A stretch of DNA of 36,164 bases from Candidatus Melainabacteria bacterium (GTDB lineage: Bacteria > Cyanobacteriota > Vampirovibrionia > Obscuribacterales > Obscuribacteraceae): contig JACRFZ010000057.1 in assembly GCA_016212515.1 (NCBI GenBank), positions 1 to 36,164 of the forward strand, given 5' to 3'. The notes below the pieces were generated by a model. That model did not search any database and was not told the origin of the DNA. It worked only from the letters and a program-made list of their open reading frames with translations. The position numbers were made by a program, and so were the translations under genes. Of the stretch, positions 24,624-32,153 are shown in pieces; positions within the stretch are counted from its first letter, which is position 1, and the number at the start of each line of letters is the position of its first letter.

Positions 24624-25877
24624 TCAAGCCGGTACCTTAGCTAGATCTTTCAACGCCGCTAGAAGTTTTTCTACATCTTCTTCACTATTGAAAGCTCCGA
24701 AGCTCAGCCGCGCCAGCCCTGTTTTTTCGCTATTCAAAACTCTATGGGCGGAAATAGCACAGTGCAGCCCGGAGCGAATAGCGATACCGTAGCCGGTATC
24801 AAGCCAGTCAGCCACACGGTCGGCCGTCAAGCCCTTATAGCTGAAGGAAACCACAGGCAAATACTGGGTTTGCTTGCGCAGTTCGAGGGTGCTCTTTTTA
24901 GCGCCGGAGCCGGCCGCCTCCCCTTCCCCCTGCAGATGTTCAAAGCTGCGACCACGAATCTCGATGGCTTCCATATCACGAACGCTGTCGAAAAAGAGAC
25001 GGGCCAGTTTCTCCTCGTGGGCCAGAATATTCTCCAGACCGCGCTCTTGCAAATAACGCACACCCTCGGCCAGACCGGCGGCGAGCTGTACTCCATGGGT
25101 ACCAGGTTCCAGGCGATCGGGCAGAAAATCTGGCATAGCCAGACTATCGGAATGAGAACCGGTGCCGCCGCAATTAGGCGGATCGATGTCATGCCCTTCC
25201 CGCACATAGAGAATGCCTACACCGGGCGGTCCATAAAGACCTTTGTGGCCCGAAGCCACATAATAGGAAACCCCCGAGAGACTGCCCAGGTCATCCAGGA
25301 TCAAACCGGCACTCTGGGCAGCATCCAGCAAAAGTGGAATGCCGCTCAAATCCAACATGTTGGATACCGACTGCAGGTCCAGTAGCGCCCCGGTTACATT
25401 GCTTGCCCTTGTAAAGACAGCCAGTGCCGGCTTCGGCTCCTCCGAAACCAGTCGCCTCAGGGCCGTCAGATCGACGATAGCCCCGTCAGCCCCGGGCGGC
25501 ACTCGCACCACCTCAATTTGATCGACTCGTTCATGGTAAGCCAGGGTGCGCATGACGGCATTGTGTTCGTAGCTTGTCACGAGCACACGGTCACCAGCTT
25601 TCAGAGTGCCGGCGCCAAGCATTCCGCTCACCACCATATTTATTGACTGGGTGCAGCCGGAGGTAAAAATCAAGCGCTCCGAATCAGTAAGCCCGAGAAA
25701 ATCGGCCACGGTCTCCCGCGCCTCAAAAAATCGGTGAGACGCTTGATAAGCAAGCCGGTGGGCGCCCCGACCAGGGTTGCCGGCGCTGCGCAAGGTCTGA
25801 TCGCAAACCTGATAAACCGCTTCAGGCTTGGGATAAGAAGTGGAAGCGTTGTCAAAGTAAACGATTTTGTCTGCCAT
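24624..25877 (-). CDS. Cysteine desulfurase family PLP enzyme (aminotransferase class V)
   Basis: The 417-residue protein begins YFDNASTSYPKPEAV, the class-V opening seen in cysteine desulfurases and selenocysteine lyases. It carries a TSGCTQSIN phosphate-binding region and the PLP Lys at residue 212 (SGHKGLYGPPG). The C-terminal RSGLHCA motif places the sulfur-accepting Cys at about 373. Layout and motifs match SufS/Csd-like or the TIGR01977-type desulfurase family more than IscS. The reaction would be Cys to Ala with persulfide on the enzyme. No sufE, sufU or iscU lies beside it, so its partner is unknown. AAAGGAAAG lies before the ATG. It converges on the kinase gene with only 7 bp between stops, and diverges from the lytic transglycosylase gene with about 100 bp between. 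Confidence 0.88.
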   Translation of the reverse strand: MADKIVYFDNASTSYPKPEAVYQVCDQTLRSAGNPGRGAHRLAYQASHRFFEARETVADFLGLTDSERLIFTSGCTQSINMVVSGMLGAGTLKAGDRVLVTSYEHNAVMRTLAYHERVDQIEVVRVPPGADGAIVDLTALRRLVSEEPKPALAVFTRASNVTGALLDLQSVSNMLDLSGIPLLLDAAQSAGLILDDLGSLSGVSYYVASGHKGLYGPPGVGILYVREGHDIDPPNCGGTGSHSDSLAMPDFLPDRLEPGTHGVQLAAGLAEGVRYLQERGLENILAHEEKLARLFFDSVRDMEAIEIRGRSFEHLQGEGEAAGSGAKKSTLELRKQTQYLPVVSFSYKGLTADRVADWLDTGYGIAIRSGLHCAISAHRVLNSEKTGLARLSFGAFNSEEDVEKLLAALKDLAKVPA

Positions 25878-25977
25878 GAACTTTCCTTTGCTACCTTACT
25901 TGCCGCTGCTCGCCTCATGCTAGCATTCTTGCCGGGTGTAATGCAGTAGATAGAAAAAAGCAAAAGTAGAGGCTCCC

Positions 25978-28386
25978 TTGAATAGAACACTGCTGAGTCT
26001 GTGGTCAGCCGCCCAGTCGAAGCGCCATCGGCGCCTGGACAAGGCAAGAACTTCCAGAGTGCTAACGGCATTAAGCCTCTTGCTCTGCCTGCACTCATCC
26101 ACCTGGCAACCCTTGACTGCCGCCCCCCAGAGCCCCAGACCGGCCGAATTCAGCCAGGAAATTGCTGCCCTCTGGCAGAAACCATCAAGGTCATTCAGCC
26201 AGGCCATCGAGGCTCTCGGCAAGGAAAGCCGGGAAGCCTCCATTAAGCGCCTAAGCGATCTCTCCAGCGGCTTTGGAGGCAATGTTTCTGTGCTGGAAAA
26301 ACGGCTGGCCGACTATGTGAAGGCCAGGTTGTTGAGCAAGTCGAGCCTGGCGGAAGAACGCCTCAAAGCCCTCGAACTTTTTACCGATACCAGCGCTTAC
26401 CCACTCTTAAAAACGCTCTGCCTCTGGCATTGCGCCGAACTTGCCGCCGCCTCAGGCGATGAAGAGAGACTGCGCACCGTTCTCTCTACGATTATGCGCG
26501 CCCACGAAGCCGAGAGCCAGGAAATTGCCAGGGCCACCTATGAATTGGCCCAGTCTTACTTGCGCACCTCAGAAGGAGAGCGCGCCTATCCGCTGCTCAC
26601 GTCCCTCAAACAGCGTTTTGCTTCCACCGAATACGCCAAAGGGGCCAGTTATTACCTGGGGCAAATGGCCCTCAACCAGGCCGCCGGTTCCGCCTCCTCG
26701 GCCCAGGCTGACGCCGGCAGCGGAAACGATCTCTATAATCAGGCCCTGCAACATTTTCGCGAATACTTAAAGAACAGCACCGGCGGCCGTTTCTCGCCGG
26801 AAGTGGCCGACAAACTGATGAGCCTTGGCAGCGGCACGGCCCCCAAACTTTCACTTTCAGCCAGCGACCTGGATACCATCGGACTGGTCTACTTCAAGAA
26901 GGGTGACTACAGTCGCGCTCTCAGCGCCTGGCAAAGCGCTCAGGCTCTGCCCAAGCCTGCCGCCGACGTCCGCCTTTTGCAAAAGGCCCAGTGCCTGGCC
27001 AAACTCGGCAAACGAGAGGAGGCCCTGGAAGCTCTCTATCAGGGCATTGCCAGAGATCCGGCCTCTACCAGCTATGACGAAATTACCGACGCTGTCACCG
27101 GCCCCCTCACAAGGCAGCAAACAGCAGAAGTATGGCGCAAGATTGTTACCCTCAAACCCAAGCATCTCGATCATGCCCTCTGGAATCTGGCAGTGAGAAG
27201 TGAAGACGGCGAAGCAATCAAGCTTTTTGAGCGGCTTTTGGCGGAGTTTCCCACTTCCGAACATGCCCCGGAGTCGTTGTGGTGGATATTCTGGCACCAG
27301 ACAAAAACCATTTACCCGGGCAAAATACAAGCGAACAAAGTCAAGGCACAGTCCCTGGCCCGGCTGGCCGACAGCGCCGTCAGCCGCTATCCACGTCACC
27401 GCAGTGCGGCACGCTTTGCCTTCTGGTCGGGCAAAATTAGCGAAAAACTCGGCAATGTGCAGGCAGCCAAACTAGCCTATGAGCACGCCTGGCGCCACTA
27501 CCCCACCAATTACTACGGCGGAAGAGCGAGAGCCCGCCTGCAGGCCCTCAGCTCGGCGGACAGAAAAGACCGGGGCTGGTCCATTCACACAAGCCGCAGT
27601 GGTCCAAGGCAGTGGAACTGGCCCGACGCCGAAGCTCTCTTCAGTTACGACAAGCTATTGCCCATGCTGGGAGCAAAGGCACCGATGCTGGCTCTTGCCG
27701 GTCAATACGATGAAGCCCTCGCCCAACTCTCGCCCCGAGAACAAGAGGCGGTCTTTGATACACCTGTCGGCAAGGAACAATTAAGCGGCTTCAAAGCTTA
27801 TCTATTTTTACGCCAGGGCCAGGAAATTGACGCCATCCGGGCCGCCGGTCGAGACCTGGGCGATATTCCAGAAAAGACGCCGCGCTGGCAGATGCTCTAT
27901 CCCTGGGCCTTTGCACCACAGATAGAAGACGCCGCCAGGAACAATAAAGTGGACCCCTATCTGGTGCATGCCCTGATCAGAGAGGAATCCCGCTACTATC
28001 CAAAAGCCCTCAGCCGCTCCAATGCCATCGGTCTGATGCAACTTCTGCCAGGCACCGCCTTTGGTGTAGCCAAGCGAATCGGTCTACCCCTGGCAAGCAA
28101 AGAAGATATCTTCATTCCAGACAATAATATCAAGCTTGGCACTAATTATTTGGCTTACACCTTAAGCCGCTTTAGCGGCCATGCCATGATGGCCGTAGCC
28201 AGCTACAACGGCGGACCCAACGCCGTTAAACGCTGGCTTGACCAACACTCCAGGTCCGGGGGCACGGACCTGGATTTGTTCGTGGAGAACATCCCCTACC
28301 GCGAAACTCGCGACTATGTGCGCAAGGTTTTCGGCAGTTATTGGACCTACGAGCAGATGTACCCGGCGGTAGCGCCGCGACAATAG
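25978..28386 (+). CDS. Soluble lytic murein transglycosylase, Slt70-like, with TPR-type helical region
   Basis: The 802-residue protein has a TTG start that gives a basic n-region and a hydrophobic signal segment at about 22-42. A long alpha-helical TPR-like superhelix (about 50-600) is followed by the catalytic SLT domain (about 640-780). Catalytic Glu670 sits in REES, followed by GLMQLLPGTA, the NIKLGTNYL segment and the AVASYNGGPNAV motif, all hallmarks of family 1 lytic transglycosylases. It should cleave the MurNAc-GlcNAc bond of peptidoglycan in the periplasm with 1,6-anhydro product. It is longer than E. coli Slt70 (about 645 residues), the extra length being in the helical part. Its last 40 bases overlap the end of the convergent leucine-rich-repeat-variant gene. 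Confidence 0.9.
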   Translation: MNRTLLSLWSAAQSKRHRRLDKARTSRVLTALSLLLCLHSSTWQPLTAAPQSPRPAEFSQEIAALWQKPSRSFSQAIEALGKESREASIKRLSDLSSGFGGNVSVLEKRLADYVKARLLSKSSLAEERLKALELFTDTSAYPLLKTLCLWHCAELAAASGDEERLRTVLSTIMRAHEAESQEIARATYELAQSYLRTSEGERAYPLLTSLKQRFASTEYAKGASYYLGQMALNQAAGSASSAQADAGSGNDLYNQALQHFREYLKNSTGGRFSPEVADKLMSLGSGTAPKLSLSASDLDTIGLVYFKKGDYSRALSAWQSAQALPKPAADVRLLQKAQCLAKLGKREEALEALYQGIARDPASTSYDEITDAVTGPLTRQQTAEVWRKIVTLKPKHLDHALWNLAVRSEDGEAIKLFERLLAEFPTSEHAPESLWWIFWHQTKTIYPGKIQANKVKAQSLARLADSAVSRYPRHRSAARFAFWSGKISEKLGNVQAAKLAYEHAWRHYPTNYYGGRARARLQALSSADRKDRGWSIHTSRSGPRQWNWPDAEALFSYDKLLPMLGAKAPMLALAGQYDEALAQLSPREQEAVFDTPVGKEQLSGFKAYLFLRQGQEIDAIRAAGRDLGDIPEKTPRWQMLYPWAFAPQIEDAARNNKVDPYLVHALIREESRYYPKALSRSNAIGLMQLLPGTAFGVAKRIGLPLASKEDIFIPDNNIKLGTNYLAYTLSRFSGHAMMAVASYNGGPNAVKRWLDQHSRSGGTDLDLFVENIPYRETRDYVRKVFGSYWTYEQMYPAVAPRQ

Positions 28387-28844
28387 TCTCGTCTGTGCTC
28401 CCGATCAAATTCAAGCACATTGCCCCCGACCGGCTCTTTGCACAAGCCCGGCCGCGCATTCAGAGCCTCTATGGTGCGCATCGCTCGACATGCCACATAG
28501 GGATTTTGATCCCGACAGAGGATACGAAGCACGCCCGGAGGCAAGGAAGCATCTTCCGCCAGACCATACCTTACGGTCGGATCGGCGTCGAAGGCCAGAG
28601 CATAGGTGATATCTACAGGTGCACGTGGATTGGCGCCCACAGCCAGTCTCACATCAGGGTCTGGGTCTTGAGACAACTTCTCCAGCAGGTCGGCCGGCGT
28701 GGACTGGTTTTCAGCCACACGTAAGCGCAGACGCTGGCAAGGACTCTCGGCAAACCGGCGCAAAAGAGACGGCTCGCAATCAGGGTCGCAGGCCTGTAAA
28801 TAATCATCGAACTTGTTTGACTTATGCAAAGTAAAATTGGACAT
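28347..28844 (-). CDS. Leucine-rich-repeat-variant (LRV/HEAT-like) small protein
   Basis: The 165-residue protein consists mostly of repeats of about 24 residues with the pattern LxxLAxDPxxxVRxxVAxNPxxPxxxL: CEPSLLRRFAES, RVAENQSTPADLLEKLSQD, DVRLAVGANPRAPVDITYALAFD and TVRYGLAEDASLPPGVLRILCRD. This is the LRV repeat family, an alpha-helical solenoid that in some nitrogen-fixing bacteria carries an Fe-S cluster. Only scattered Cys are present here, so a cluster is not supported. It probably serves as a protein-binding scaffold. The start is firm: GGAGGTGAT, close to a perfect anti-16S match, precedes the ATG. Its 3' end overlaps the lytic transglycosylase gene tail-to-tail by 40 bp. The C-terminal 40 residues after the repeats look unstructured. 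Confidence 0.8.
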   Translation of the reverse strand: MSNFTLHKSNKFDDYLQACDPDCEPSLLRRFAESPCQRLRLRVAENQSTPADLLEKLSQDPDPDVRLAVGANPRAPVDITYALAFDADPTVRYGLAEDASLPPGVLRILCRDQNPYVACRAMRTIEALNARPGLCKEPVGGNVLEFDREHRRDYCRGATAGYICS

Positions 28845-28849
28845 AGGTA

Positions 28850-28858
28850 ATCACCTCC
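28850..28858 (-). promoter_or_regulatory. Near-consensus Shine-Dalgarno site of the LRV-repeat gene
   Basis: On the minus strand GGAGGTGAT lies five bases upstream of the ATG at 28844. It is the longest anti-16S complement noticed in the window and suggests efficient translation of a small scaffold protein. Confidence 0.7.
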
Positions 28859-28859
28859 G

Positions 28860-29274
28860 CCTCTAGTGGGATGATTTTCTGTGACTATAAACGTAGAGTA
28901 CCTACCAACAGGTATTCAATTTAACTGCTGTTGAAAAATCTCGAAATCAACCTCCTTCAATGGTTTCAAAGAATGATGATTTTGTAGTTCTTTCAATTAA
29001 TTGTCTGGGCAGATCGAAATGCTGCCAATCTTTTTTATATAGCAAATTCAAAATTCAGGCAAGCCTTTTTAAGGTTTTTCGGAAAGATTTTCTCGTCCGA
29101 TGCAACACGGTAAAGAGGCTTCCATAGTGGATCTTCACCTCTGTCGCGGCTTGCCGCCAATGGAAAAGTTTAAAAAAAGAAGGAAATTTTTGGAGAACGG
29201 GAATCTTTTTTGCGATTACTAATATGGCTATTTGAATTGGAAATCACCAACCATAGACTGAAAGGAGATTTGGT
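28860..29274. other. AT-rich divergent intergenic region, no gene found
   Basis: About 415 bases between the LRV-repeat gene (-) and the exported small heat-shock gene (+). It is clearly more AT-rich than its surroundings, with A/T runs such as TTTTTTATATAG near 29030 and GTTTAAAAAAAG near 29170. A small inverted repeat TACCT-N6-AGGTA lies at 28899-28914. I found no CIRCE element (TTAGCACTC-N9-GAGTGCTAA), no clear heat-shock sigma promoter and no good ORF. It may hold regulatory sequence or a small RNA for the sHsp gene, but nothing specific can be called. Confidence 0.5.
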
Positions 29275-29814
29275 ATGAACTTAAAACCACTGCTCATGCT
29301 GGCTCTCATCGTCAGCACCAGCAATTGCATATTCAGCCCGGTGCCACCGCCGGCACTGGCAGAGGACGGCCTCGCATTTCCCGCCTTTGCCGACTCTACC
29401 AATCCATGGAATTTTTTCCGACACTTCGCCGCCCTGCCGTCTCCGGGCGAGAGCTTACTCTGGCATGGAGAGAAGTCGCAATTTCAACCCTCTATAAAAC
29501 TGGCACAGGAGGGCAACGATTTGCTGATCACCTGTGAAGTTCCGGGAGTGGAGGCCAGGGACATGGACTTGACTATCACCAATAAGACTCTCCATCTGAA
29601 AGGGAAACGAAGCCAGGATGGCAGTAAGAGCAAGGGTGAGGCAGGCACCATAAATTTTGAGGAATACCTGACTCTGCCGGCGGCGGTAGATAGCAACGGG
29701 GCCACTGCCAGCTTGAGAAACGGCATCTTAAAAATCAGAGCCCCCAGGCTGAAAGACGAGGGCAATGCCGGGCGCAAGATCACCATAAAGGAATCCGCTG
29801 AAACACCAGGCTAA
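29275..29814 (+). CDS. Exported small heat-shock protein (HSP20/alpha-crystallin domain) with signal peptide
   Basis: The 179-residue protein opens with a cleavable-looking signal peptide: a Lys at 4, a hydrophobic core (about 5-15) and an ALA site after residue 29. A linker of about 45 residues leads to an alpha-crystallin domain (about 78-170): SIKLAQEGNDLLITCEVPGVEARDMDLTI in pattern, LHLKGKR, and the family-defining A-x3-NGILKIRAP close. Classical HSP20 proteins are cytoplasmic holdases that bind unfolding proteins without ATP. Here the leader implies action outside the cytoplasm, possibly on envelope proteins. Cys18 lies in TSNC, which is not a lipobox. AAAGGAG precedes the ATG. The C-terminal IxI anchor appears as ITI near the end. 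Confidence 0.87.
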   Translation: MNLKPLLMLALIVSTSNCIFSPVPPPALAEDGLAFPAFADSTNPWNFFRHFAALPSPGESLLWHGEKSQFQPSIKLAQEGNDLLITCEVPGVEARDMDLTITNKTLHLKGKRSQDGSKSKGEAGTINFEEYLTLPAAVDSNGATASLRNGILKIRAPRLKDEGNAGRKITIKESAETPG

Positions 29815-29859
29815 TTGGCGAAGGAAGGGGGCGGGTGCAAAACGCTAAAGACCTTCGCC

Positions 29860-30540
29860 TTAAAGTAGATCTTTGTATTGATCAACCATGGCGTTAAAAG
29901 TAGCCTGCACCTGCGCCCAATCCGAAACCATCAGAGCTTTTTCCAACTGACTGCACCAGCCGGCCAATTCGTCATAGCCGCAGGAGAGGCAGAGCCCTTT
30001 CATCTCATGGGTGGCCGATTTGATCTCGGCGTTATCTTGATTGTGCACGGCTAAGAAGAGCCGGTTCATAAGCCCTGCAATAGATTTACGAAAAGCCTGG
30101 TTGAGCGGCGGATCAATTACAGCCTTTAAATCATCGAAGGTCTGAAGCGAACCTGCCATGTCCTTCAAATCAAGCCAACGAGACAAAACGTCTTTGAGAT
30201 CCAGGAGGCTGAATGGTCTTACCAGAATCTCGTCCATGCCGGCATCGAAGCCTTTCTCCCGCTCCTGCGGGATAGACTTGGCGGTCACACCGATAATGAT
30301 GCTGCGGGACTGTTTTCCCTTTTCCGACTGACGGATCTGCCTGGTGGCTTCCACTCCACTGAGGGCACCCATCTGAAAATTCATCATAATAACCACGAAG
30401 TTGTCCTTCGTGGCGGCTTCCACCGCTGCTTCGCCGCTTTCTACCGCTACGGCACTGCAACCAAGACCTTCCAGTTGCTTAACCAGAACCGCTCTATTGA
30501 CTTCGTTATCCTCAGCCACTAAGACTTGTGAAGCAGCCAT
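29860..30540 (-). CDS. Degenerate receiver domain fused to a histidine phosphotransfer (HPt) domain
   Basis: The start at 30540 is chosen because GAGG lies six bases upstream (30547-30550) and MAASQ leads directly into the first receiver strand; frames opening at 30552 or 30585 would add 4 or 15 residues. The receiver (about 5-120 of 226) keeps the acidic pair (VAEDN) and the switch Thr (GVTAKS). The phosphoacceptor Asp is Asn54 (MMNFQM), and the conserved Lys of KPF is Arg (VRPF). The C-terminal helical domain is an HPt with the phospho-His at 178 in HEMKG. Such proteins normally relay phosphate between hybrid kinases and regulators. Here the receiver is probably not phosphorylated and may act as a docking part. 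No kinase lies next to it. Confidence 0.87.
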   Translation of the reverse strand: MAASQVLVAEDNEVNRAVLVKQLEGLGCSAVAVESGEAAVEAATKDNFVVIMMNFQMGALSGVEATRQIRQSEKGKQSRSIIIGVTAKSIPQEREKGFDAGMDEILVRPFSLLDLKDVLSRWLDLKDMAGSLQTFDDLKAVIDPPLNQAFRKSIAGLMNRLFLAVHNQDNAEIKSATHEMKGLCLSCGYDELAGWCSQLEKALMVSDWAQVQATFNAMVDQYKDLL

Positions 30541-30770
30541 TAAAATCCTCATTGTGCCGACAGACCGGTACTCGAACCAGTACATGGTACGCTTCCCCTG
30601 ATTTTACATCCTTATTAGCGTAGTAATCACCCCGGACATGAAAACAGGCAAACTCCCCAAAAGCCTTATGCCGCAATGCCTCTGGCAAAAGCACCCGCCG
30701 GCGGGAACTGCTAAACTTTATATATAAATCTCTGCTTCCCATAACCGCTTGAAAATCAGGTCCCTTCAAA

Positions 30771-31763
30771 TTGACAAGAGAACTGCGCTCCCCCCGAACC
30801 TCAGTAGCCTCGATTGCCTCCCTGGCCTCTGTCCTTATCCTGGCATCCAGTCTTGCTCTCAGCCAGACTCACCGGGCGGAAGCTCAGGGCAATGCAGCGC
30901 AGACCCTTAAACTTATTCAGACGGGTAAGTTCAAACAAGCTTATCCGTCAATTAAAGCCATGGCCCAGGCCGGACCAAGGGAAATGTCTCTGCAGTATTA
31001 TCTGGGAATCTGTGCCCAGGGTGTAGGAGATAGGCCCACTGCCGAGCTTGCCCTCACCAGAGTGATCGTAGGTACCGAAGCCAATTCACCCTACAACGTA
31101 AACGCTATGCTGAGCTTGCAAAAATTACAGCCGACCCTGCGCCCCTATTCTTGCACCAGGGCCGGCAAGAGCCAGCGCTGGGCTCCGCAATCAATGCCCC
31201 TGAAGATGTACATTACCGACGGGCAAGGAGTGAATCCGAATCTGGGCGGTCGTGACCTTGCCGCCACGGAAGTTACACAAGTGGTAAATCACGTGCGTAG
31301 CGGCGGTCTGCACCCCCAGGCCGGATACAAACCCTCTTTCAAGAGGGCCATAGCGGACGGCATTCAGGTCTGGGACTGGGCAATTAAAGCCAAGCTGGTC
31401 AATTTCGCCCTGGTGGGCAGCCCCAACAATGCCGACATAATCGTGCTCTACTGCCAGAGAACCCAGGAAGGATTTGGCGGCATTACAGTCTGTCCGCCGG
31501 AAAAAGGACAACCTTGTATAGTACAGATCTCCCTGGAACAGACCGCCGCACTACCGGAAGCGGAAGCATTCAAACTGATCAAGCAAAGAGCGGCTGTGCA
31601 AATAGGACATGTAATGGGACTGGCCCGCTCCAGTTCTCCACAAGATCTAATGTATGAATCAAGCCAAAATCCGACCGCCGTCGGAGCCGCCGCCCCCAGC
31701 CAGAATGACCTGGCTTCTCTGCGCGCACTCTATTCCATGCCCTGCGATATCTTCTTCAAATAA
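30771..31763 (+). CDS. Secreted metzincin/matrixin-like protein with degraded zinc motif
   Basis: The 330-residue protein has a TTG start giving a signal peptide with a hydrophobic core (about 12-32) and an AEA cleavage site near 38. A short helical, TPR-like segment follows (about 40-100), then a domain with the order of a matrixin: a strand with NNADIIVLY, the helix AAVQIGHVMGLARSSS and a following LMYE that matches the Met-turn. In active enzymes the helix reads HExxHxxGxxH. Here the five positions are V276, Q277, H280, G283 and R286, so the catalytic Glu and two zinc ligands are missing. It is therefore probably not a protease and may bind protein or peptide. No strong Shine-Dalgarno sequence is seen, but the signal peptide supports this start. 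Confidence 0.72.
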   Translation: MTRELRSPRTSVASIASLASVLILASSLALSQTHRAEAQGNAAQTLKLIQTGKFKQAYPSIKAMAQAGPREMSLQYYLGICAQGVGDRPTAELALTRVIVGTEANSPYNVNAMLSLQKLQPTLRPYSCTRAGKSQRWAPQSMPLKMYITDGQGVNPNLGGRDLAATEVTQVVNHVRSGGLHPQAGYKPSFKRAIADGIQVWDWAIKAKLVNFALVGSPNNADIIVLYCQRTQEGFGGITVCPPEKGQPCIVQISLEQTAALPEAEAFKLIKQRAAVQIGHVMGLARSSSPQDLMYESSQNPTAVGAAAPSQNDLASLRALYSMPCDIFFK

Positions 31764-32153
31764 GAGAGACTCGCGGGTCGGCGGCAAGACTAATAATTGA
31801 GAATGTCATTTCCTCAATTTGCAGGCAGCTTGTGACACTTTTGTGACACTCTGCAGTGCCGCTTTTCGCAGGTTTGTGACATTCTCGTGGCATAGTTTGA
31901 TACCACTTTTGGTTGCAAGTCCCTGGCGCTGAAGAAAAGATTTCTTCCACGCCGCTATCCGATTGCAGGAACGAAACCCAGTGTTCATCACAGTTTACGG
32001 CAAGTCACAAAAGTGCCATAAACTTTAAAAACGGCAACTACGTAATTTCCCTCATTGCAACCGCTCAATAGTTATGGTTTGCTAATACACAACTCCCCCC
32101 GAGTACAGTCTGAAATATATCCCCTCCCAAACCATGTTCAGGAGTGCTTTGCT
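31764..32153. other. Intergenic region with TTGTGACAYT repeats
   Basis: About 390 bases without a convincing gene. TTGTGACAYT occurs three times in the same orientation at 31830, 31841 and 31874. The 12-mer CACTTTTGTGAC at 31836-31847 recurs inverted at 32004-32015. TGTGA/TCACA words are the half-sites used by CRP/FNR-type regulators, but here the spacing is not the classic N6 palindrome. The region probably regulates the glycine-zipper gene that starts at 32154. Confidence 0.55.
31830..31883 (+). repeat. Three direct copies of TTGTGACAYT
   Basis: Copies begin at 31830, 31841 and 31874; the first two are in tandem with an 11-base period. An inverted relative (GTCACAAAAGTG) lies at 32004-32015. 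Three copies of a 10-base word within 55 bases are unlikely by chance, which suggests a protein-binding array. Confidence 0.65.

Noticed and set aside
29817..29859. GGCGAAGG/CCTTCGCC inverted repeat between the sHsp and receiver-HPt genes as a bidirectional terminator
   Set aside because: Eight-base stem but a 27-base loop and no T-run on either side; too weak to annotate.
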